Positions 16,284 to 23,261 of a stretch of DNA of 33,626 nucleotides are shown in pieces. The notes below the pieces were generated by a model, which did not search any database, was not told where the DNA came from, and worked only from the letters and a program-made list of their open reading frames with translations. Source of the DNA: JANNHP01 sp031404455 (GTDB lineage Bacteria > Planctomycetota > JAJSAM01 > JAJVHW01); the NCBI GenBank assembly GCA_031404455.1, contig JANNHP010000090.1:1-33626 (forward strand). The letters run 5' to 3'. The position numbers were made by a program, and so were the translations under genes. The first letter of the stretch is position 1, and the number at the start of each line of letters is the position of its first letter.

Positions 16284-17157
16284 GCTGGCCATCTTCATCG
16301 AGAAGTACACGATCAACCGCTCGAGCGAGTTCGAGGCGCTCATGCGCTACCGCGCGGCGGCCGAGGAGCTCGGACACCACGCCGACTACCTCTTCCGGCG
16401 CGAACTGCGGAAGATCCCGAACTACGACGCCGTGCTCATCCGCGCGCTCACCGATCCCTTGAACTCGAGCTTCGTCGCGGCGCGGATGGCGGAACTGCAC
16501 GGCAAGCCCGTGATCGACGACTCGCGCTCGATCCTCGTCTGCTGCGACAAGGTCCACATGTACCGCCGTCTGATGGCTGCGAACGTCGCCATCCCGCGCA
16601 CCGTGTTCTGCGGAGCCGACGAGATCTACCCTTGGCGCGGCGAGGAACTGCTCGCGGAGCTCGGGCCGCGGCTCGTCGTGAAGGCGCCGAACTCGAGCTT
16701 CTCGCAGCACGTGGAGAAGGTCACGACTCCGGAGGACTTCGAGAAGGTCGGCGACCGGTTCCTCCACCGCGCGGACCGGATCGTGGTGCAGGAGTTCGTG
16801 GAGAGCGAGTTCGACTGGCGGGTCGGAGTGCTCGGCGGCGAGCCGGTGTTCTCGTGCCGCTACGTCATCCCCGAGGAGACGTTCAAGATCATGGCGATCG
16901 TGAACGGCCAGATGCGCGCGTGCCGCGTGGAGCCGGTGCCCGTCGCCGAGGCGCCGGCGCACGTCGTCGCGACCGCGGTCGCGGCGGCGAAGGCGATCGG
17001 CGGCGGGCTCTACGGCGTCGACCTGAAGGACGTCGACGGGCGCGCGGTGGTCATCGAGGTGAACGACAACCCCACGATCAACGCCGACGAGGAGGACCGC
17101 TTCGCGCCCGACGTCTATTCGAAGATCGTCCGGCATCTGCTCGGCCCGCGATCGTGA
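16276..17157 (+). CDS. RimK-like ATP-grasp ligase
   Basis: This 293-residue protein has the fold of ATP-grasp amino-acid/peptide ligases. The N-terminal preATP-grasp region includes YDAVLIRALTDPLN. The ATP-binding region contains LVVKAPNSSFSQHVEKV (Lys near residue 136), then DRIVVQEFVESEFDWRVGVL. The Mg2+/ATP site is VVIEVNDNP near residues 260-267. These enzymes activate a carboxylate as acyl-phosphate and join it to an amine; RimK adds glutamate to ribosomal protein S6, and others make peptides or modify small molecules. GTG 16276 overlaps the end of the RLAN gene by 8 nt, and its own end overlaps the GNAT gene by 4 nt. Substrate unknown. Confidence 0.82.
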   Translation: MGRLAIFIEKYTINRSSEFEALMRYRAAAEELGHHADYLFRRELRKIPNYDAVLIRALTDPLNSSFVAARMAELHGKPVIDDSRSILVCCDKVHMYRRLMAANVAIPRTVFCGADEIYPWRGEELLAELGPRLVVKAPNSSFSQHVEKVTTPEDFEKVGDRFLHRADRIVVQEFVESEFDWRVGVLGGEPVFSCRYVIPEETFKIMAIVNGQMRACRVEPVPVAEAPAHVVATAVAAAKAIGGGLYGVDLKDVDGRAVVIEVNDNPTINADEEDRFAPDVYSKIVRHLLGPRS

Positions 17158-17597
17158 GCATCCGACCGGCGCGCGTCGCGGACGTCGGCGCGATCCTCGA
17201 GATCGAGGACGCGTCGTTCACGACCGACCGGCTCACTCGCAGGAAGCTCCTGCATCTCTTCGCCCGCGGGAACTGCTCGCTCGTCGTGGCGCAGATGCGC
17301 GGACGCGTCGCGGGCTACGGGCTCGTGCTCTTCCGCCGCGGATCGTCGTCGGCCCGGATCTACGGTCTCGCCGTCGCGCCGCGCCTGCGCGGCGGCGGCG
17401 TCGGACGGCGTCTCCTCGCGGCCTGCGAGCGCGCGGCCGTGTCGCGGCGCTGCACGCGCGTCACTCTCGAGGTGTCGACGCGCAACGCCGGGGCCGTCTC
17501 GCTCTACCGGGCACTCGGATACACCCGCGTCGCGCGCCTCGGTCCGTACTACGAGGACGGCTCCGCGGCCGACCGATATGCGAGGCGCCTGAGGTGA
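17154..17597 (+). CDS. GNAT-family N-acetyltransferase (RimI-like)
   Basis: This 147-residue protein is the standard length for single-domain GNATs. SIRPARVADVGAILEIEDAS opens the fold. The acetyl-CoA loop is in IYGLAVAPRLRGGGVGRRLL (residues about 69-88) with the R/Q-x-x-G-x-G/A pattern. VTLEVSTRNAGAVSLYRALG and a Tyr near the end (GPYYEDG) are as in RimI, which acetylates the N-terminus of ribosomal protein S18. Here the neighbours are an ATP-grasp ligase and a membrane protein, so it may instead acylate a product of the ligase. GTG 17154 overlaps the previous stop by 4 nt (GTGA), and the next gene begins the same way. Confidence 0.82.
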   Translation: MSIRPARVADVGAILEIEDASFTTDRLTRRKLLHLFARGNCSLVVAQMRGRVAGYGLVLFRRGSSSARIYGLAVAPRLRGGGVGRRLLAACERAAVSRRCTRVTLEVSTRNAGAVSLYRALGYTRVARLGPYYEDGSAADRYARRLR

Positions 17598-19516
17598 GTG
17601 CCGCACGGGACCTGCACGCGCTGCTCGCGGCGTTCGATCCGGGAGCGCCGCTCGGAGCGCGGATGGACGTCCTCGCGCGGCTCGCGCGCTGGGTGTTCGA
17701 GGATCCGGGTTCGCCCGGCGGCGGCACAGCGCCTGCGGAATCGCGACTCGTCCTCCTCTGCGGCGCGCTCGAGGATCTGCCCGAGCGGCGGCGGGACGTG
17801 GGGCTCGTGCTCCGCTCCGCGATCGAGGAGGCCGACGCGCTGCACCTGTTCTGCGAGGCGGGGCTCCCCGGCGACCGCGGCTTCCTGGGCGGGTTCGCCG
17901 ACCGCGTGGCGAGGAAACTGCTGCCGGCCCCGCCCGACGATCGCGACCTGTCGCAGATCCTCGCTCGCGCGTTCCCCCGCGGCGACGGCGCGGATCGGCT
18001 CGCCGCGGCACCGGCCGACGCGCTGATCCGGCTCGGTGCGGTCCTCGGCGACGCCTCCGTCCCCGCGCGCCTTGCGATGACCGACGCGGTGCGCGTCCTC
18101 TGCGTGCGCACCGCGGCGCTCGGGATGTCCGGGGAGATCCGGCGTCGCTCCGGCGTCGCGACGACCCGCGAGTCGCCGTTCTTCGAGCTGTCACGCGCCG
18201 GCGCGGAGGACGTGATCCGGCTCACCGTCGCGTGCCGCGCACAGATCGCGGTCGTGCTCGCGCACCTCGAGGAGTCGGGCGTCTCGGTCGACGTGGTCAG
18301 CCGCCTCGAGGTGATGTCGCAGTGCCTCGGCCGGATCGAGGCGCTCGGCGTGCTCCTCGCGCCGGCGCGGGGCGACGAGGACGTCCGCGCGCGCGCCGCC
18401 GCGCGCTTCGTCGCCGGGCTCGCCGTCGCGTGCTCGGGCGAACGCTCGCTCAGAGTGCTCGTGCGGTCGGACCTGCGCCTGCTCGCGCGAAAGGTCATCG
18501 AACGCGCGGGCGTCACGGGCGAGCACTACATCACCGTCACCCGGCGCGAGTGGTGGGCGATGATCGCCTCGGCGGCGGGCGGCGGCGCCGTGACGGCCGT
18601 GACGTGCGTTCTCAAATTCACCGTCAAGTGGGGCCACCTCCCGCTCTTCGCGGAAGGGCTCTTCTCCGCGGTGAACTACGCGGCGAGCTTCATCGTCATC
18701 CAACTGCTCGGCTGCACGCTCGCGACGAAGCAGCCCTCGATGACCGCCGCAGCGCTCGCCGGCTCGCTGCGCAGGTGCGAGCAGTCCAAGGATCTCGACG
18801 AAGTCGTGACGATGATCGCGCGCATGTGCCGTTCCCAGTTCGCGGCCGCCCTCGGCAACATCCTGATGGTGGTGCCGGCCGCCGTCGCGTTCGACATCCT
18901 CTACACCGCGTCCACGGGCCGCCCCTTCCTCGACCCCGCGACTGCCGCGGCGACGGTGGCGTCGCTCGATCCGCTCGGCAGCGGCACCGTCCCGTTCGCG
19001 GCGCTCACCGGCGTGCTCCTCTGGGCGTCGAGCGTCGGCGCGGGCTGGCTCGAGAACTGGGCCGTGTACCGCCGCCTCCCGGAGGCGATCGCGGAGCACC
19101 GGGCGCGCCGCTGGGCCGGAGTGCGCACGACCCGCTTCATCGGCGCCGCCTTCGCCCGCAACGTCTCCGGATTCGGCGGCAACCTGATGCTCGGCTTCCT
19201 GCTCGCGGCGACGCCCATCGCGGGCAAGTTCTTCGGCGTGCCGCTCGACGTGCGGCACGTGACGCTCTCCACCGGGGCCTTGGCACTCGCGGTGTCGGCC
19301 CTCGGCGCACCGCTCTTTCGGACGGGCGAGTTCGCGTGGGCCGTCGCCGGAATCGCGGTGATCGGCGTCCTCAACTTCGGGCTGAGTTTCGCGCTGGCAC
19401 TCGGCGTCGCGCTGCGCGCGCGGAACGTCGAGTCCGCGGAGAAACTCCGGCTCGCCCGTGCGGTGCGCCGGCGGTTCCTCGAGAGCCCGCGCGAGTTCTT
19501 CTTCCCGCAGAGTTGA
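17594..19516 (+). CDS. SpecificRecomb-family (Gcr-type) polytopic membrane protein
   Basis: The 640 residues divide into a soluble alpha-helical N-terminal half (to about 310) and a membrane half. The latter begins with GEHYITVTRREWWAMIASAA at about residue 306, which is the signature of the family named site-specific recombinase in databases (Gcr in Neisseria). GLFSAVNYAASFIVIQLLGC and TLATKQPSMTAAALAG follow, and at least six hydrophobic helices run to the end. The family's recombinase name is old and doubtful: it is plainly a membrane protein with no tyrosine or serine recombinase motif. It is the last gene of the overlapping group (GTGA overlap of 4 nt with the GNAT gene), which links it to the ligase/acetyltransferase pair. 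Function unknown; perhaps a transporter-like partner. It ends 16 bp from a convergent gene. Confidence 0.75.
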   Translation: MSAARDLHALLAAFDPGAPLGARMDVLARLARWVFEDPGSPGGGTAPAESRLVLLCGALEDLPERRRDVGLVLRSAIEEADALHLFCEAGLPGDRGFLGGFADRVARKLLPAPPDDRDLSQILARAFPRGDGADRLAAAPADALIRLGAVLGDASVPARLAMTDAVRVLCVRTAALGMSGEIRRRSGVATTRESPFFELSRAGAEDVIRLTVACRAQIAVVLAHLEESGVSVDVVSRLEVMSQCLGRIEALGVLLAPARGDEDVRARAAARFVAGLAVACSGERSLRVLVRSDLRLLARKVIERAGVTGEHYITVTRREWWAMIASAAGGGAVTAVTCVLKFTVKWGHLPLFAEGLFSAVNYAASFIVIQLLGCTLATKQPSMTAAALAGSLRRCEQSKDLDEVVTMIARMCRSQFAAALGNILMVVPAAVAFDILYTASTGRPFLDPATAAATVASLDPLGSGTVPFAALTGVLLWASSVGAGWLENWAVYRRLPEAIAEHRARRWAGVRTTRFIGAAFARNVSGFGGNLMLGFLLAATPIAGKFFGVPLDVRHVTLSTGALALAVSALGAPLFRTGEFAWAVAGIAVIGVLNFGLSFALALGVALRARNVESAEKLRLARAVRRRFLESPREFFFPQS

Positions 19517-19532
19517 GAGGTCGCGACGCCGG

Positions 19533-21881
19533 CTACGGCTTGCGGCGAAGGCTGAAGAGCTTGTCGTCGAAGCGCTCCGCGATGAACACCTCGCCGCCGA
19601 GCGGCGCGACCGCGACGGGGAAGTTCAGCGGTTCGTCGGGGTTCGAGGCGCCGGGGCTCGGCGGACGCGTGGTGAGCCGCCGGTCGAAGTCCACGCGGCG
19701 TCCCGCCGCGATGAACGCGCGGTCGCGCGCGAGGTCGAACCGCCACACGATCCCGGCCTCGGGATCCGCCGCGTAGAGCAGGTCCGCGCGTCCCGGCGCG
19801 AACGCCAGGTCGTCGAGGGCGCCGAGCACCACGGTGCGCAGCGGCGCGCCGATGCCGCCGATCGTGCGCCCCTCGCCGCCCGAGTCGGTCTCGCCGAAGT
19901 TCGTCCCGGCGAGCGTCGTCGTCGTGCCGAGTGCCAGGTCGAACCGCACGAGCCAGTCGCGGTCGCCGACGACGATCCGTCCGGCGGCGTCGATCAGCAC
20001 CGCGCGCGGCTCAAGGAGACGCGTGTCGAGCGGGTGCGCGCCGCTCACGTCCACGTCGCCGCCGCCCGCCACGGTCGCGACCCGGATCCCGTCGAGCCCC
20101 GGCGTGTCCGCGTAGATGAAGAGCACGCGGTCGCTCACCGGGTAGGCGAAGGCATCCGTCGCCACGACGACGTTCGTGTCCGCGTCGAAGGCCGCGCCGC
20201 AGCAGAACGGCAGCCCGGTCTGCCGCGCGGGCAGTGATTCGTCGAGATCGGGCGTCCCGTCGCCCGCGACGCGCACCACGATCCCGTCGGCCCGCACCAC
20301 GTACGCGAGACTCCGCGTGCGGCCCACGTCACCCGTGACGACGAGGAGAAGTCCCTGCGGGCCCGCCGAGAGCGCGCTCACGATCGCGCCCGAACCGCCG
20401 ATGTCGGCGTCGAAGTCGTAGTCGAGACGCAAGACGCCGTCGCCCGTCAGCGTGCCGCCGCCCGCGTAGAGCTCGAACGCTCCGCCCGGCACGTGACGCA
20501 TCACCGCGGCCGCGGGCAGCGCCGAAGTGAGGACGTCGGTCGAGAGATAGAGCACGTCCTCGTCGGGCGGGACGGCGAGGTCGTTCGGACGTCCCGCGAG
20601 CGCGACCTCGGCCAGTTCCACCGGAGGCGAGAACACCTGGTAGGAGCTGAACGAACTCGTCGGGAACGTCACGAGCCCTGCGTTCGCGTCGACGACGTAC
20701 GTCGCGCGGGGCAGTTCGAACACCTCGCCGTCGTCCGCGCGGCGCAGCACGCAGATGCTCGTCAGCACGTCGCCCGAAGCGAACGCTCCGACGTCGTACG
20801 GGAGCGTGATCTCGACGGAGTCCCTGAACGCAGCGCCGCCCGAATCGAAGTGCACGCTCACTCCCGCCGGCGCGAAGCCGAGCGGGTCGTCGATGGCGTC
20901 GTCGTCCGAGCGCAGGAGCACCGACGTCGGCAGGTCGAGTCCGCCCGAGGGGATCTCGAGGCAGACGCCGGACGCGTCGAGCGACACGCGCTGCTGCTGC
21001 TCGAGCGGCGCAACGTCCACGCTGCCGCCCTCCTCGTCGAACTTGCGCGACACCGTGCGCGCGACGCCCGCGCCGCGGCGTTCCGCGCCCCGGAGATTCA
21101 CACGCGCCGCCTTCGCCGGCGGCCTCCTGGCGATGCTGCCGGAGATCTCGCGCCCGGCGACGTCGGTGACGAGGTCGAGCCGGTAGCGCCCGGTCGACGG
21201 GAGCTTCGGGGTGCGCGCGGTGACGTGCGCCGACGGCGCGGAAGGCGGGTCGTAGGGCAGCTCGAACCCGCGCGGTCCGCTGATCCCGACGACACGCACG
21301 GACGCCGCCGCGTCGAGGGCGCGGAGGTCGGCGTCGATCCGCGTTCCCGCCTCGGCGTCGAAGACGAAGAACGCTCCCGCCTCGGACGTGGTGCCGGAGA
21401 ACGTCTCCCGCGCGGGCAGCCGCCACGAGGCGTCGAGCTTGTAGTTCCCCGTGGTCGTCCCCTCGGACCGCACGTCGATCCGGTAGAGCCCCGCCGGGCC
21501 GGGCGTGAACGGGAGAACGCTCGCCGTTCGGCCCTTGCGCCTGAGCGACGGACCGAGGTCGATCTCCGCTCCGCCGGGACCGAGGAGGCGCACGTCCGGC
21601 CTCACGCGGCCCGACCCGCGCACGGAGATCGCGATCGCGGCGTTCTCCGGCATGCGGAGGCGGAGCGTGTCGAGTTCCCGCGGAGCGCTGATCGCGCCGC
21701 TCACCGCGGCCCGGTTCTCGATCTCGACGTCGAGCGTCCCGCTGTCGGCGGCTCCGGCCGGTCCCGTCGATGCGCACGCCGACGCGAGGGCCAGCAGGTT
21801 CGCGATCGTCCGTGTTCCGTGCCGGCTGCCCGCGCGCAGGTCGCGCGCGAGCACGCGGGGCCTCGACGACTTCCACGTCAT
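19533..21881 (-). CDS. Exported NHL/beta-propeller-like protein of unknown function
   Basis: The 782 residues have an N-terminal signal-type sequence (TIANLLALASACASTGPAGAA, about 25-45). The first 300 residues hold beta-sandwich units rich in Asp/Gly (PGPAGLYRIDVRSEGTTTGN, STGRYRLDLVTDVAG), like PPC-type bacterial domains. Next comes a ZU5/GPS-adjacent-like stretch (ITLPYDVGAFASGDV). The C-terminal half looks like a propeller made of PNDLAVPPDEDVLYLS, YVVRADGIVVRVAGDGTPDL, EPRAVLIDAAGRIVVGDRDW and WRFDLARDRAF, which read as NHL-like blades. No catalytic motif can be pointed out; surface or envelope scaffolding is inferred. ATG 21881 has no evident ribosome site. It sits 73 nt downstream of the next minus-strand gene and could share its transcript. 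Confidence 0.65.
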   Translation of the reverse strand: MTWKSSRPRVLARDLRAGSRHGTRTIANLLALASACASTGPAGAADSGTLDVEIENRAAVSGAISAPRELDTLRLRMPENAAIAISVRGSGRVRPDVRLLGPGGAEIDLGPSLRRKGRTASVLPFTPGPAGLYRIDVRSEGTTTGNYKLDASWRLPARETFSGTTSEAGAFFVFDAEAGTRIDADLRALDAAASVRVVGISGPRGFELPYDPPSAPSAHVTARTPKLPSTGRYRLDLVTDVAGREISGSIARRPPAKAARVNLRGAERRGAGVARTVSRKFDEEGGSVDVAPLEQQQRVSLDASGVCLEIPSGGLDLPTSVLLRSDDDAIDDPLGFAPAGVSVHFDSGGAAFRDSVEITLPYDVGAFASGDVLTSICVLRRADDGEVFELPRATYVVDANAGLVTFPTSSFSSYQVFSPPVELAEVALAGRPNDLAVPPDEDVLYLSTDVLTSALPAAAVMRHVPGGAFELYAGGGTLTGDGVLRLDYDFDADIGGSGAIVSALSAGPQGLLLVVTGDVGRTRSLAYVVRADGIVVRVAGDGTPDLDESLPARQTGLPFCCGAAFDADTNVVVATDAFAYPVSDRVLFIYADTPGLDGIRVATVAGGGDVDVSGAHPLDTRLLEPRAVLIDAAGRIVVGDRDWLVRFDLALGTTTTLAGTNFGETDSGGEGRTIGGIGAPLRTVVLGALDDLAFAPGRADLLYAADPEAGIVWRFDLARDRAFIAAGRRVDFDRRLTTRPPSPGASNPDEPLNFPVAVAPLGGEVFIAERFDDKLFSLRRKP

Positions 21882-21954
21882 GACGCAAGGCTAGCACCGG
21901 CTCCCCGGCCGTCCGGGTGACCGAACGCGCGCGCAGCAGCGGCGGGCGCGACCG

Positions 21955-22659
21955 TCAGCGCGGGTCGACGTTGAACGAGCGGTACACGATCTTCCCGCGG
22001 GTGGACCCGTCCCCGAAGCGGCCCGCGTAGATCTCGGGGGCGACCCGCGTGAGCGGGAGCCCGCAGTCCTCGGACTGCAGCGTCGTCCACGCGGTGCCGT
22101 CCGCGGACACGTCCCAGTTCATCTGCCCTCTCGCGGCGTCGTGGCGCAGCCGGAGCCAGCGGTGCGCGACCGGGTCGTACGGGAGGGACTCCACCCGCGG
22201 CGCGAAGTCGTACTTGCGCGAGAGGTAGAGCCAGCGGCCGTCGCCCTGCGCCGCTCTTCCGATCTCGAACGAGCAGTAGTCGGAATCGTGGTCGAAGGTG
22301 AGGCGGAACTTCGCCTCGGTGTGGTCGCAGTCGAACGACTCGAGATCCGCGCGGAGGTGCCAGCTCCCGCCGCGGAAGTCGTAGACGTCTCGGCTCGTGA
22401 TCCCGCCGAAGTCCGTGCCGCTCGTGCCTTCGACGCTCACCTCGATGCCCCCGATCCTCGGCTCGACCTCGTGCACGTGGTTGAGCGAACGCCAGAGCCG
22501 CGCGCTGCGCGCGGCGTCGGTGAAGTCGTCGTACAGTTCCGCGGCGGGCCGCCCCGGACGCAAGCGCAGCGACCACACGGCGACGATGAGCGCGCCCGCG
22601 GCGACGAGCACGATCGGGAGCCGCCGGCGGCGAGGCGAAGGGTCCGGCGTTCCGGTCAT
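21955..22659 (-). CDS. Membrane-anchored concanavalin-like (DUF1349-type) protein
   Basis: The protein has 234 residues. A basic start (RRRR near residue 10) and one hydrophobic helix (LPIVLVAAGALIVAVWSLRL, about 14-33) should anchor or export it. ELYDDFTDAARSARLWRSLN begins a jelly-roll domain. GSWHLRADLESFDCDHTEAKF, SDYCSFEIGRAAQGDGRWLY and RWLRLRHDAARGQMNWDVSA are typical of DUF1349/laminin-G-like folds, and the segment ends in IVYRSFNVDP. Such domains commonly bind or sense carbohydrate. ATG 22659 is chosen because it starts just before the anchor; the frame upstream to 22962 has no such feature. The gene lies 73 nt upstream of the beta-propeller gene on the same strand. Ligand unknown. 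Confidence 0.6.
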   Translation of the reverse strand: MTGTPDPSPRRRRLPIVLVAAGALIVAVWSLRLRPGRPAAELYDDFTDAARSARLWRSLNHVHEVEPRIGGIEVSVEGTSGTDFGGITSRDVYDFRGGSWHLRADLESFDCDHTEAKFRLTFDHDSDYCSFEIGRAAQGDGRWLYLSRKYDFAPRVESLPYDPVAHRWLRLRHDAARGQMNWDVSADGTAWTTLQSEDCGLPLTRVAPEIYAGRFGDGSTRGKIVYRSFNVDPR

Positions 22660-23048
22660 CGCTCGCCGGGTGAGGCGGGAGCGCTCCCGGTCCAGGTTCG
22701 GCGCGAGGCCCTGAGTACACCGCTGTTCATCGCTCGGCGCGACGCTACCGCGCGGACTCCGTGCGCGCAAGCCGGTGAACTCCGTGCGGGCAACGGCACG
22801 CAGGCAGTACGAGTCCCGTCCGCGACCGGGCGGAAGTCCTCCGGCGACGGCGGCCCGAGCGCGAGTCCGGGAGGCGCCGCGGATCGCACCCGGGCCGCCC
22901 GCGGCGGGATCTTGCTGGCGCAGCGACGCGCGAATCCGGTCAAATCCGGCGCGTCGTGTCACCGGGACCGAGGTGGTCCCGGGGTGCGGCGCACCCGACT
23001 CGTTGCGGCCTCGTCAGCGCCGCTTGGTCCGAGTAAGGAGTTCCTCCG
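22660..23048. promoter_or_regulatory. 389-bp divergent intergenic region with two hairpins
   Basis: This gap separates the minus-strand DUF1349-type gene from the plus-strand H1-like gene and should hold both promoters. Two hairpins adjoin: CCGGGACC/GGTCCCGG with a 5-nt loop (22962-22982), and GGGTGC/GCACCC with a 3-nt loop (22982-22996). They overlap by one base and precede the H1-like gene by about 50 nt, within its likely leader. No T-run follows. The short open frames here look spurious. Confidence 0.5.
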
Positions 23049-23201
23049 ATGGCGAAGAAGAAGCCCGCAAAGAAGGCTGCGAAGCCCGCGGCGAAGAAGC
23101 CGGCCAAGAAGGCCGCGAAGAAGGCGCCGGCCAAGAAGGCCCCCGCGAAGAAGCCCGCCAAGAAGCCGGGCCGCTCGAAGGGTTCCTCCGAAGAGGAGTA
23201 G
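23049..23201 (+). CDS. Lysine-rich histone-H1-like DNA-binding peptide
   Basis: This 50-residue peptide (153 nt) is made of repeats of KKPAKK/KKAPAKK units in residues 2-40, followed by GRSKGSSEEE. About half of the residues are Lys, with Ala and Pro filling the rest, like the C-terminal tails of histone H1 and the bacterial H1-like proteins (Hc1, AlgP type). It should bind DNA without sequence choice and may condense the nucleoid. An excellent ribosome site (AAGGAG, 23035-23040, 8 nt upstream) and a strong terminator at 23224-23255 mark it as a real, separately expressed gene. The acidic tail is unusual. It may be a free short form of the tail that is more often attached to larger proteins. 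Confidence 0.85.
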   Translation: MAKKKPAKKAAKPAAKKPAKKAAKKAPAKKAPAKKPAKKPGRSKGSSEEE

Positions 23202-23223
23202 TCTCCGCTTCGAGTTGCAGCAG

Positions 23224-23255
23224 GAGGGCGCACCGCGTTCGCGCGGCGCGCCCTC
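23224..23255. terminator. Strong TTCG-loop hairpin terminator
   Basis: GAGGGCGC-A-CCGCG, tetraloop TTCG, CGCGG-C-GCGCCCTC: a 13-bp stem with one A-C mismatch around the stable TTCG loop. TTCGATT follows on the plus strand. It lies 22 nt after the H1-like gene stop and 7 nt before the stop of the convergent gene, so it can end both transcripts. Confidence 0.8.
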
Positions 23256-23261
23256 TTCGAT

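Noticed and set aside
17594..19516. True DNA recombinase activity for the SpecificRecomb-family gene
   Set aside because: No tyrosine- or serine-recombinase residues are visible, and the protein is clearly a multi-pass membrane protein.
22656..22943. Small minus-strand ORF of 95 codons in the divergent gap
   Set aside because: It has no ribosome site or recognisable domain and its composition looks spurious.
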